DNA of 64,000 nucleotides from NCBI GenBank assembly GCA_027452005.1, contig DAIDHF010000004.1, positions 1-64,000 of the forward strand. The letters are read 5' to 3'. Shown piece after piece: positions 29,192-38,217 of this stretch. The first letter of the stretch is position 1; every line of letters begins with the position of its first letter. The translations under genes were made by a program, and so were the position numbers. Under the pieces are notes generated by a model. The model saw only the letters and a program-made list of their open reading frames with translations, was not told the origin of the DNA and did no database searches. The stretch is from Acidimicrobiales bacterium (GTDB lineage Bacteria; Actinomycetota; Acidimicrobiia; Acidimicrobiales; JAKAVM01).

Positions 29192-30348
29192 CGCCGTGGT
29201 AGCCCCAAGAGTCGTTCGGCAACTATATTTCTCTGAATCTCGTTGGTCCCTGCATATATCGGGCCAGCCAAAGAAAATTCAAAGCCCTTCATCCACTCGG
29301 ACTCCAAGTGCCCCATTCCACCGAGTATTCCCAGGGCGGTCTCGTGAATCTCAATGTCCATTTCTGACCAAAATATCTTGTTCAGAGAGCTTTCGGGACC
29401 TGGCTTTTGGCCGGCCACGATCTTAGAGACCGTGGCATCGGTGGCCAACTTGTAGGCCTGTGCCTTCATCCAACACTCGGCCACCTGACGTCTATAACGG
29501 GAATTTTGAGCTAAAGAGTCTTGGGCGAGTTCCCCCTGGCGGGCCTTGTATAGGTCTATTAGACGATCCACAGCAGCCATAAAGCGTCCCGGGCTTCTAA
29601 GACTTAGTCCCCGCTCAGATCCGGTCGTGGCCATTGCCACCTCCCATCCGCGGTCAACTTCCCCGAGGATGTTGGAGTCGTCAACAAACACGCCGTCGAA
29701 GAAGACTTCTGCAAACCCGACGTCTCCGTCAAACTTGTTCACCGGCCTCACGGTTATCCCAGGTGAAGACAGGTCGACTAAAAAGTAGGTCATTCCCCGG
29801 TGCCGGTCAGCCTGAGGGTCGGTCCTAAACAGGCCGAAGAGATGCGTACAAAATGCCCCCCGAGTGGTCCAGGTTTTCTGACCATCTAGTATCCAGCCCC
29901 CGGCGGCCTCGTCTCGGGTAGCCCGAGACGATATGCCAGCTAGGTCACTCCCGGCGTTGGGTTCAGACCATCCCTGACACCACATGTCCTGGGTCGAGGC
30001 CATCCTGGGGAGTATCCGGTCCTTTTGTTCTTGGGTCCCAAACTCAAAAACGGTCGGGGCTAGGAGGAAGATCCCGTTCTGGGCAACCCGCTGGGGTAGT
30101 CCAGCCGAGTAGTACTCCTCCTCAAATATCAGCCACTCCCAGAGTGACGCGTCTCGGCCTCCGTAGCGGGCAGGCCACGACACGACCGCCCAACCGGCCT
30201 CATATAGAACCTTCTCCCAGGCCCGGTGAACGTCAAAACCTTCCCGTGTGTCACCCGGGGGCATAGGTAGTTTGGGGGCATTTTGAGTAAGCCACTGCCT
30301 GGCCTCGTGCCGAAACTGGATTTCCTGGTCACTATATGTAAGGTCCAC
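29188..30348 (-). CDS. Acyl-CoA dehydrogenase (long type)
   Basis: WSEPNAGSDLAGISSRATRDEAAGGWILDGQKTWTTRGA; YAGTNEIQRNIVAERLLGLPRR; 4-bp overlap with 28001..29191. Confidence 0.93.
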   Translation of the reverse strand: MDLTYSDQEIQFRHEARQWLTQNAPKLPMPPGDTREGFDVHRAWEKVLYEAGWAVVSWPARYGGRDASLWEWLIFEEEYYSAGLPQRVAQNGIFLLAPTVFEFGTQEQKDRILPRMASTQDMWCQGWSEPNAGSDLAGISSRATRDEAAGGWILDGQKTWTTRGAFCTHLFGLFRTDPQADRHRGMTYFLVDLSSPGITVRPVNKFDGDVGFAEVFFDGVFVDDSNILGEVDRGWEVAMATTGSERGLSLRSPGRFMAAVDRLIDLYKARQGELAQDSLAQNSRYRRQVAECWMKAQAYKLATDATVSKIVAGQKPGPESSLNKIFWSEMDIEIHETALGILGGMGHLESEWMKGFEFSLAGPIYAGTNEIQRNIVAERLLGLPRR

Positions 30349-30369
30349 CCATGTATTATGCTCTGTCTG

Positions 30370-30834
30370 ATGGAAATAGCCAAGAACGCCGTTGTGGCCA
30401 TTGAGGGTTGGTTCGACCCGTCCCCGTCTAATCCAGCCCTACTAGGTACTCAGTGTACGGAGTGTTCAACTTTTTACTTTCCGCGCGAGGAGTTATTCTG
30501 CAAGAATCCCAGGTGCTCTTCGACCAGTTTCGACCAGGTCAGGTTGAGTTCAAGAGGGACTATCTGGTCCTTTACCGATGCCCAGTACCAGCCACCCCCG
30601 CCATATGTTTCCGGGGACCCCTTTGAGCCCTTTGCCCTGGTGGCCGTGGAGCTTGAACGCGAAAAGATGGTCGTAATGGGCCAAGCCGCCCACGGATATC
30701 AGGTAGACGACCTGAGTGTGGGTATGGCCGTTGAACTCGTAGTAGAGACCCTATATGAGGATGAAAATAACTCGTACCTGATCTGGAGATGGAAGCCAGA
30801 TGGGGCCTCAAAGACTTCAAAGCAGGCCCCCTAG
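30370..30834 (+). CDS. DUF35 zinc-ribbon/OB-fold protein
   Basis: CTECSTFYFPREELFCKNPRC ribbon; SSRGTIWSFTDAQYQPPPPY; ATG at 30370 preferred over 30283. Confidence 0.85.
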   Translation: MEIAKNAVVAIEGWFDPSPSNPALLGTQCTECSTFYFPREELFCKNPRCSSTSFDQVRLSSRGTIWSFTDAQYQPPPPYVSGDPFEPFALVAVELEREKMVVMGQAAHGYQVDDLSVGMAVELVVETLYEDENNSYLIWRWKPDGASKTSKQAP

Positions 30835-32033
30835 TGGGGCGTGTCGAGCCCGTTGCGGTCTTAGGTATTGGGATGCATCCGTGGGGCAAGTGGGGGAAGA
30901 ACTTTGTTGAGTACGGTCTCGTGGCCGCCAACGCGGCACTAAAAGATGCCGGACTCACCTGGTCGGATATCGAGTTTATATCTGGGGCCGATACCATAAG
31001 GAACGGGTACCCGGGATTTATAGCCGGAGCAACCTTTGCGCAAGCTCTTGGCTGGAACGGTACCAGGGTCTCTAGCTGCTATGCGGCCTGCGCCTCGGGA
31101 GCACAGGCTCTGGCCAACGCTCGGGCCCAGATCCTAGCCGGGCTTTGTGACGTGGCCCTGGTGATTGGTGCTGACACTACCCCAAAGGGATTCTTTGCGC
31201 CCGTGGGAGGAGACAGGAAAGACGACCCAGACTGGCTTAGATTTCATCTCATGGGGGCCACCAATCCGGCCTACTTCGCTCTTTATGCTCGGCGCAGGAT
31301 GGCCTTATACGGCGACACTCACGCGGACTTCGCCATGGTCAAGGTGAAAAACTCCCGACACGGGCTGGCTAACGAGTTTGCCCGGTATCGAAAGGAGGTA
31401 AGCGTCGAGGAGGTCCTGGCCTCGCCGGTGGTAGCTGATCCCTTGCGGTTACTTGAGATCTGTGCCACCTCAGATGGGGCGGCTGCCTTGGTGGTGACCT
31501 CGTTAGATTTTGCCAGGAAACATTCGGGGCTTAGTGGAGCTGTCAAAGTGGCTGGAATCTCTACAGTTACCCCTAGCTTCCCCAACACGGTAATTGAGAT
31601 GCCCAACTTCTCGACCGATTCGGCGGTTACTCACGAGATCTCGGGTCCGACCTTTAGGGACTCGATTGCCTGGGCCGCATACGAGGAAGCCGGGATAGGC
31701 CCCCAAGACGTCGACCTGGCAGAGGTCTATGACCTGTCGTCGGCCCTGGAGTTGGACTGGTATGAAAATATCGGGCTGTGCAAACCCGGTGAGGGCGCCC
31801 GGCTGATCCGCGACGGGGACACCCAGATTGGGGGGAAGATCCCGGTGAACCCTAGTGGGGGACTGTCGTGCTTTGGAGAGGCAATACCGGCTCAGGCACT
31901 CGCCCAGGTGTGTGAGATGGTTACCCAGCTTCGAGGTAACGCAACTGGCCGTCAGGTCGACGGGGCAAAAGTTGCGGTAAGTGCCAACCAGGGTCTCTTT
32001 GGCCACGGGTCAAGTGTGGTGGTGACCAAGTAA
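30834..32033 (+). CDS. Thiolase-like lipid-transfer protein/aldolase (Ltp-like)
   Basis: VEPVAVLGIGMHPWGKWGKNFVEYGLVAANAALKDAGL; SSCYAACASGAQALANARAQI; GTG at 30834 overlaps preceding TAG (TAGTG). Confidence 0.88.
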   Translation: MGRVEPVAVLGIGMHPWGKWGKNFVEYGLVAANAALKDAGLTWSDIEFISGADTIRNGYPGFIAGATFAQALGWNGTRVSSCYAACASGAQALANARAQILAGLCDVALVIGADTTPKGFFAPVGGDRKDDPDWLRFHLMGATNPAYFALYARRRMALYGDTHADFAMVKVKNSRHGLANEFARYRKEVSVEEVLASPVVADPLRLLEICATSDGAAALVVTSLDFARKHSGLSGAVKVAGISTVTPSFPNTVIEMPNFSTDSAVTHEISGPTFRDSIAWAAYEEAGIGPQDVDLAEVYDLSSALELDWYENIGLCKPGEGARLIRDGDTQIGGKIPVNPSGGLSCFGEAIPAQALAQVCEMVTQLRGNATGRQVDGAKVAVSANQGLFGHGSSVVVTK

Positions 32034-32041
32034 TCTTCTTG

Positions 32042-32557
32042 TCACCGGTCAGGACTGGCAAGGTACACTTTTCTGGAAAACAGGTTACTTGGATTGGTCA
32101 CCCGGTCTAAGAAAACCAGTCCGTTTAGGTGGTCGATCTCGTGCAGGACTGCCCGGGCTTCAAAGCCCCGGGTGGTAATCTCGATCGGCCTTTCCTCATG
32201 TGTCAGGCCGGTTAGGCTAATCTCAAATGCCCGAGGGATGTCGGCCGTGAAGTGGGGTACGCTCATGCACCCCTCTCGAATAGTCTCAAGGCCCTGCTTG
32301 GTTTGAATTTCGGGGTTGAAGAGTACAATTAGACCGTGGCATTCGGTGGTTTTCTTGTGACCTGACACGTCAAGTGCAAATGCTCTCAGAGGTATGCCAA
32401 TCTGGTTGGCCGCTAGGCCCACACAACCAGGGGATGCCCGCATGGTGTCTATCAGGTCTTGGGCCAGATTAGACTCAAAATCCGAGATTTTTGCGACCGG
32501 CTTTGTTGGGGTAGATAAAACGGTGTGCGGAATTTCCAAGACCTGTCGGATAGCCAC
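32042..32557 (-). CDS. def: Peptide deformylase
   Basis: Motifs GCVGLAANQIGIPLRA, REGCMSVP and VLHEIDHLNGLVFLDR. Confidence 0.92.
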   Translation of the reverse strand: MAIRQVLEIPHTVLSTPTKPVAKISDFESNLAQDLIDTMRASPGCVGLAANQIGIPLRAFALDVSGHKKTTECHGLIVLFNPEIQTKQGLETIREGCMSVPHFTADIPRAFEISLTGLTHEERPIEITTRGFEARAVLHEIDHLNGLVFLDRVTNPSNLFSRKVYLASPDR

Positions 32558-32574
32558 TGAAAAATCCCAGAAAT

Positions 32575-33150
32575 CTAGAGAGTACTGTCTTCAACCGGGC
32601 TAGCCGATATCTGAATGTTCAGCTTTCCTGCCACGATTGAAAGTGCGTCTTGCAACTCGGACTCGTCCACGGCGGCGGGGACTTGGGCGTGGATCACCAT
32701 GGCGTAGACCGCCTGGGTAGACCCCGAGGAGAGTTGAGTGCGCAGGTTCAAGATGTTTACCGAGTGCTCAGCCAGACAGGTACTCACCGCGTGGACTATC
32801 CCAACCCGGTCCTGCCCGTAGGCATTTATATACCATTCTTTCCCGAGTTGCGAATCAGCTGGCCCCCCGGTGATCTCACTAGAGCTTGCAGGTGCTAGGA
32901 CGGAATCGTCGAGTGGTCTGGCCACAATTGTCAGACCTAACTCACTTGAGAGCTCCGTCAAAGAGAGTTCTAAGTCTTGAGCATATATATCCTTAGGCGA
33001 TGACACTACCAGCATCATCGCAAAGTGTCCGTGTAAGATCGCCATCTCTGAGTCCTCAATCGAACACGACGTTAGGGCCAACACCTCGGTTACCGAGGCC
33101 ACAATTCCCGGCCGATCCGGGCCGATGATGGTTATGCACGAGAGATTCAT
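32575..33150 (-). CDS. Two-ACT-domain protein (GcvR-like)
   Basis: IIGPDRPGIVASVTEVLA and YGQDRVGIVHAVSTCLAEHSVNILNLRTQL. Confidence 0.88.
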   Translation of the reverse strand: MNLSCITIIGPDRPGIVASVTEVLALTSCSIEDSEMAILHGHFAMMLVVSSPKDIYAQDLELSLTELSSELGLTIVARPLDDSVLAPASSSEITGGPADSQLGKEWYINAYGQDRVGIVHAVSTCLAEHSVNILNLRTQLSSGSTQAVYAMVIHAQVPAAVDESELQDALSIVAGKLNIQISASPVEDSTL

Positions 33151-33225
33151 AAACCACCAATTGTAGGCCAGGAATGTAATAAGTTGATAGCTTCCAGTTC
33201 TCCATATGAAGCCTAGTGTGCCAGC

Positions 33226-33241
33226 ATTAGAATATTCTAAT
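33226..33241. promoter_or_regulatory. Perfect 16-bp palindrome ATTAGAATATTCTAAT in divergent intergenic region
   Basis: Self-complementary sequence between ACT-domain gene (start 33150, minus) and ArsR gene (start 33434, plus). Confidence 0.5.
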
Positions 33242-33433
33242 TGTCAGTTGCGTATTGGCGTGAGATGACTTACAATAGGTTACACAATCTGGGGAAATTT
33301 GGTGCGCGCTTGATTCAATACAAATGCCCTTCTCCCTGGAAGGTCCTTGGGTAACCAGGAATTAGCTGGACGTGTTCTACAGGTGTGAGCCTCTTAGGGG
33401 GTTCACTAAATGGATAATTGCTAGGAGAGAGCG

Positions 33434-33868
33434 ATGCGCATTATAGAAGACAGCCCATCGACAGACGAGGTGCTTGACGAGAGTCAAGTTCTGGATGGGA
33501 TTGAGAGCAAGTACGAGGACTCAATCTCACTTGACTCTGATCTAAGGCAGGAGCTTGACGACGTGGTGTCCTCGATGTGTCGGGCCCTGAACGACCCAAA
33601 GCGCCTAGTAGCCCTTTATGCCCTTAGAGACGGTCCCCACACGGTTACAGAGTTGTGTCAAGCCCTACGAGTTCCACAAGCAAATACCTCTCAGCACTTG
33701 GCCGTGTTGCGTGAGCGAGGTCTCGTGGCCACCGAAAGACAGGGCAATCGGATCTTGTACTCTCTGAGGCACCCAAAGATTTTGGATGCCGTGGATGTCA
33801 TGCGTGACGTGTTGGCCGATGAACTGGCCCGAAAGCAATCAAGTAGGTCAACCCGCCCGGTTCACTAG
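33434..33868 (+). CDS. ArsR family transcriptional regulator
   Basis: RALNDPKRLVALYALRDGPHTVTELCQALRVPQANTSQHLAVLRERGLVATERQGNRILYSL winged helix. Confidence 0.92.
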   Translation: MRIIEDSPSTDEVLDESQVLDGIESKYEDSISLDSDLRQELDDVVSSMCRALNDPKRLVALYALRDGPHTVTELCQALRVPQANTSQHLAVLRERGLVATERQGNRILYSLRHPKILDAVDVMRDVLADELARKQSSRSTRPVH

Positions 33869-33908
33869 GCTAACTATCTCTGGGTCAGGCCATTGCTTGG
33901 CGCAAGCT

Positions 33909-35321
33909 TTACTTCAGAGACAGCCACTCTTGTTCTAATATGCCCAGCTTTGACTTGGGTTGTGCGCTTACGTGTGGCCAGAGTTCTTCTGCAATCTCTC
34001 GCCAGTTGGCCGTGGCCCTTAGTTGGGCCAGTAGAGCGTAGATGCCTAGGTTGATCCGCTGGATCAACACAAAAGCCGGCGGTACGGTGGCAAATTTAGT
34101 CACCGGGTTGGACGTGGCTAGTACGGTTCGCAGTAACTTGGTGGACAGTTCAGGGGTCACCTGGTACTCGCAGTTGTCCTTGACCAGTTCGTAAAAAGTG
34201 GAAAAGTACTCTGCTACCTCTTGGGTAGACACTTTAGCATTTTCTTTCAGGAGCCCGGCTTTCTCAATAACTCTTCGAAACTCGTCAATGTCTCGATGGG
34301 TGATCATTGTTCGGACCATCTCGTTGAAGATGACCGACTCGTTCTGGGTAAAGCGCTTGACAAGTCCAAAGTCCAAAAAGGTTACTTTTTTAGACTTAGT
34401 AAATAGATAGTTACCCGGATGTGGGTCCCCGTTGAATGCGCACAGCGAGTACAGGCTTCGAAAGACGAACCTAAAGATAACTTCCCCGGCCCAGTCTCGA
34501 TCTGATTGGTCCCAAGATGTGATCTCTGAGAATCTAACCCCGTCAACATACTCACTGGTGAGTACCTTAGTAGTGGATAGCTCATCTATCACCCTGGGAA
34601 TCCCAATAAAGGGATGTGACTTATAGAACTCTGAGAAGAGCCGCTGGTTATCTGCTTCAACCTTGTAGTCGACCTCTTCAAAGAGTCTCACCCGGAGTTC
34701 TTCAACAATTGGCTTGGGGTCGAGATGAGGAAACATCATCCCGATAGCTGAAAACAGCATCGACGCATTACTCATATCGGCTTTCAGGGCCTTTTCAATT
34801 CCGGGATACTGAACCTTGACGGCAACCTGGATCCCAGACTTGGTTACTGCCCTATGAACCTGACCTATGGATGCGGCCGCAAAAGGCCTCTCTTCAAAGT
34901 CCGCAAATACTTTATCGGGGAGCTTGCCAAGCTGTTCATAGATTACCTGAGACGTGATTTCATAAGTCATAGCTGGCATGTCTGCCTGGAGCTGCGAAAG
35001 GGCCTTGCGAGTTTCTTCAGGAAGGCTTTCATCCAAATAGGAGGCCATCTGCCCGAGTTTGGCTGCCAGGCCCTTCATTCCTCCTAGGGTCTTTGCAAAG
35101 TCTTCAGAGGCCTTCCGGCGATTTTCTTCAATCACTAACTCCTTGCGAGATTTTGGAACCAGCAAGATCTTTGCCCGGCCGTACAAGGCTTTTGCTCCGA
35201 GTTTTAGGCTCGCTAGAACTAGCTCTCCGGATCGGGCCAGCCTAGAACTGGTCGATATCAGTCTCGACCTGTGGGAGGCAGGACCTGTCTCTGGCTGACC
35301 ACCTGTGTTTGAGGATCCCAA
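33909..35321 (-). CDS. ABC1/UbiB (AarF) atypical kinase family protein
   Basis: KGLAAKLGQMASYLDESLPEE (KxGQ-type), AAASIGQVHRAVTKSGIQVAVKVQYPGIEKAL, NGDPHPGNYLF, TFLDFGLVKR. Confidence 0.93.
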   Translation of the reverse strand: MGSSNTGGQPETGPASHRSRLISTSSRLARSGELVLASLKLGAKALYGRAKILLVPKSRKELVIEENRRKASEDFAKTLGGMKGLAAKLGQMASYLDESLPEETRKALSQLQADMPAMTYEITSQVIYEQLGKLPDKVFADFEERPFAAASIGQVHRAVTKSGIQVAVKVQYPGIEKALKADMSNASMLFSAIGMMFPHLDPKPIVEELRVRLFEEVDYKVEADNQRLFSEFYKSHPFIGIPRVIDELSTTKVLTSEYVDGVRFSEITSWDQSDRDWAGEVIFRFVFRSLYSLCAFNGDPHPGNYLFTKSKKVTFLDFGLVKRFTQNESVIFNEMVRTMITHRDIDEFRRVIEKAGLLKENAKVSTQEVAEYFSTFYELVKDNCEYQVTPELSTKLLRTVLATSNPVTKFATVPPAFVLIQRINLGIYALLAQLRATANWREIAEELWPHVSAQPKSKLGILEQEWLSLK

Positions 35322-35342
35322 AGTAGTTGTACTATCGCCGGA

Positions 35343-36971
35343 CTAGTTTGAGGAGGTTGCGTTTAACTCGGCCAAGGCAATGTCTCTCATCTTCTTGTAG
35401 TCAACTTTACCCGAGGGACTTCTTCCTATAGTGGTGACCCCAATAGTCCGTTTGGGCGCCTTGTAGCCAGCCAGGTGGGACTTGACAAACTTGGACACGT
35501 CTTCACTTTCGAGGGACTCACCGGGGTCAAACTGTACGAGCGCCCAGATCTCCTCCCCGAACTTGTCGCTCGGAACGCCCACAACCGCACAATCTAAAAT
35601 TACAGGGTGGAGTTTTAGAACCTCTTCTACCTCTTCGGGATATACCTTTTCGCCGCCCGTATTTATACACTGCGACCCCCGTCCCAGTACGTGTACCGTC
35701 CCATCGGCATCTACCTGCGCGTAGTCTCCAGGAACAGACCATCTAACCCCGTCTATAACCGGAAAAGTCTTGGCAGATTTTTCTGGATCCTTGTAGTATC
35801 CAATTGGGGTCCGACCCCGTACGGCCAACTTGCCCACGAGTCCCGAGCCAGGTTCGATCTCGTTCCCATCCTCGTCGATGACCTTTGCAAATTCACCTAT
35901 GGAAAAAGAGGCGGTCTTTGCCTGGCCTCCAGCCGATGAGACCGATTGGCCCAAGCCCATGGCCTCAGATGAGGAGAACGCATCTACCACCAACATGGCC
36001 GGGTGATGGCCTAGAAGTCTCTGCTTGGAGCCTTCTGAAAACATTACCCCAGAAGAGATTATGATCCGAAGTGACGACAGGTCCCAGTTGCCCGGCCTTT
36101 CGTCAAGCGCCTTGAGTATTGGCTTAGCAAACGCGTCGCCCACTAAAGAGATCACGTTTATCTTCTCTTGCTCTACACAGTCGAGCAGTTCTTCGGGACT
36201 GAAGTTTGGAGACGCCAACGTAGCCACACATCCTCCACTATTTAGAGCGACAAAGGCCGTAAAACAGCCGGTCCCGTGCATGAGAGGGCAAGCGGAAAGG
36301 TGTATCGGGCCCGGGACACTAATTATCTTTCTGACGTCGTCTGGGGTTCCATGCTCGGGGAAACGAATTAGCGACCCGTTATTTAGGACACCAAAAAGAT
36401 CATCTTGACGCCACATAACCCCCTTGGGCATTCCAGTGGTCCCACCCGTATAGAGCATGATCAAATCATCACCTGAACGTGATCTGGATAGGTTGACTCT
36501 TTCAGAGCCCGAGAACTTGTCAATTAGTCCCTCATATGAGTGTGCCCATTCCGGACACAGGTCACCAGCAGAATCGGCTACCCATATCCAGGTAGTTATC
36601 TGGGGGAGTCTGTCACGTAACACGTTAACGGATTCCTCAAAGCTGGATTGAAATACCACGACCTTGGTGTCGGCGTTTTCCCAGAGGTACTCAAGTTCGC
36701 CTACCCCATATCGATAGTTAGTGTTGATTGGAACGTACGAGGCCTTAAGCGACGCGAACACGGTTTCTAGGTACTCGGGTCGATTATAGAGATATATGGC
36801 GACCTTGTCCTGGTGGTCGAGGCCAAGATCTACTAGTGCCCCTGCCAACGCGCTCGCCCGTGAGTTGAATTCAGCCCAACTTGTCCGGTTCCCTCCATGG
36901 GCCAACGCTGGCGCATCCGGGATCTTCTCGGCCACTGCTTCCCAGACATCGGCAAAGTTCCAGTTAGACAT
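35343..36971 (-). CDS. Acyl-CoA synthetase (AMP-forming, FadD-like)
   Basis: DLIMLYTGGTTGMPKGVMWRQDDLFG; GDYAQVDADGTVHVLGRGSQCINTGGEKVYPEEVEE; ATG at 36971. Confidence 0.93.
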   Translation of the reverse strand: MSNWNFADVWEAVAEKIPDAPALAHGGNRTSWAEFNSRASALAGALVDLGLDHQDKVAIYLYNRPEYLETVFASLKASYVPINTNYRYGVGELEYLWENADTKVVVFQSSFEESVNVLRDRLPQITTWIWVADSAGDLCPEWAHSYEGLIDKFSGSERVNLSRSRSGDDLIMLYTGGTTGMPKGVMWRQDDLFGVLNNGSLIRFPEHGTPDDVRKIISVPGPIHLSACPLMHGTGCFTAFVALNSGGCVATLASPNFSPEELLDCVEQEKINVISLVGDAFAKPILKALDERPGNWDLSSLRIIISSGVMFSEGSKQRLLGHHPAMLVVDAFSSSEAMGLGQSVSSAGGQAKTASFSIGEFAKVIDEDGNEIEPGSGLVGKLAVRGRTPIGYYKDPEKSAKTFPVIDGVRWSVPGDYAQVDADGTVHVLGRGSQCINTGGEKVYPEEVEEVLKLHPVILDCAVVGVPSDKFGEEIWALVQFDPGESLESEDVSKFVKSHLAGYKAPKRTIGVTTIGRSPSGKVDYKKMRDIALAELNATSSN

Positions 36972-37076
36972 CTTCCCCTCTTTCGAATAGTTGTTAGGTC
37001 GAAAAATTCGCCAAGTGGCGTTCAACCAGCCTAGTCTTTTATAAAGAAAATATGAAAACCAAGAGGGGAGATTAGT

Positions 37077-38216
37077 TTGGATTTTGAGCTTCCGGGGGAG
37101 GATGATCCTCAGCGCCTTAGCATACGAGAGTGGTTTTTAGACCACCCTAGTCCAACTGGTCAAGAACTTGCCGAGGCAGGTTACGTTGTTCCGCACTGGC
37201 CTAAGCCCTGGGGGATTGATGCGAACCCGGTCACCCAGATACTAATCGACCAGGAAATTCGCAGAGCCCGGGTAAACCGGCCAAACAACCCAATCGGGAT
37301 CGGCTGGGCCGGTCCGACTATATTGAGCGCCGGGACCCAAGAACAAAAAGATCGGTATCTCTTCCCGATTATCTCCGGCCAGGAGATTTGGTGTCAGTTA
37401 TTTTCCGAACCCCAGGCTGGATCGGACTTGGCATCTCTTGAAACACGGGCCGTGGCCGATGGGGATGAATTTATTATCAACGGGCAGAAGATTTGGACCA
37501 CCTACGGTCATGAGGCCCAGTTTGGGATCTTGATTGCTCGGACCAATCCTGACGTGCCAAGACAAGAGGGGATTACCTACTTTATCTGTCCCATGGACAG
37601 TCCAGGTATTACGGTAACGCCAATCGTAGACATGACAGGGCTTCACGCTTTCAATCAAGTGTTCTTGGATAACGTGCGGTTACCGCGCGAGAACGTGGTC
37701 GGAGAGGTCAACGATGGATGGAGGCTTGCCAAGGTAACCCTTGCCAATGAACGAGTTTCTCTGTCAACTGAAGGGGCAATATGGGGCTCGGGTCCAACCA
37801 TCTATGACGTTGTCCGTCTTGCTCGGGACCATGGTGGAATATCAGACAAGATAATGAGGCAGAGAATTGCCCAAGCCTATACTCGGGCCGAGATACTAAG
37901 ACTCATCAGGCTTAGAACGGTAACTGCCGCAATCAAGGGTGTCGCTCCGGGACCAGAATCTTCAATTAGAAAGGTAATGTCTGACGAGCACGGTCAAGAG
38001 GTGATGGGGATAGCCAAAGATCTCTCTGGCGTTGCAGGTATGCTCAACGCAAGTTTGCCTCTCGAATATTCGGGGATTCAAGATGACCAAGCCAACGCGT
38101 TGATGTGGGGATTTTGCTACTTGTTTACCCCGGCCTTGACAATTGGTGGCGGGACCGCCCAGGTGCAAAGGAACATTATCGCTGAAAAAGTTCTCGGACT
38201 GCCAAAGGATCAATAG
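37077..38216 (+). CDS. Acyl-CoA dehydrogenase
   Basis: FSEPQAGSDLASLETRAVADGDEFIINGQKIWTTYG; GGGTAQVQRNIIAEKVLGLPKD; TTG start. Confidence 0.92.
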   Translation: MDFELPGEDDPQRLSIREWFLDHPSPTGQELAEAGYVVPHWPKPWGIDANPVTQILIDQEIRRARVNRPNNPIGIGWAGPTILSAGTQEQKDRYLFPIISGQEIWCQLFSEPQAGSDLASLETRAVADGDEFIINGQKIWTTYGHEAQFGILIARTNPDVPRQEGITYFICPMDSPGITVTPIVDMTGLHAFNQVFLDNVRLPRENVVGEVNDGWRLAKVTLANERVSLSTEGAIWGSGPTIYDVVRLARDHGGISDKIMRQRIAQAYTRAEILRLIRLRTVTAAIKGVAPGPESSIRKVMSDEHGQEVMGIAKDLSGVAGMLNASLPLEYSGIQDDQANALMWGFCYLFTPALTIGGGTAQVQRNIIAEKVLGLPKDQ

Positions 38217-38217
38217 G

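Noticed and set aside
31503-32006. 167-aa minus-strand ORF
   Set aside because: Fully antisense to the Ltp-like thiolase gene; no domain signature.
36612-36621. taacacgtta, an AACnnGTT KstR-like palindrome
   Set aside because: Lies deep inside the FadD coding sequence, not upstream of a gene; a short motif like this is expected by chance. I found no convincing KstR box upstream of the igr-like genes.
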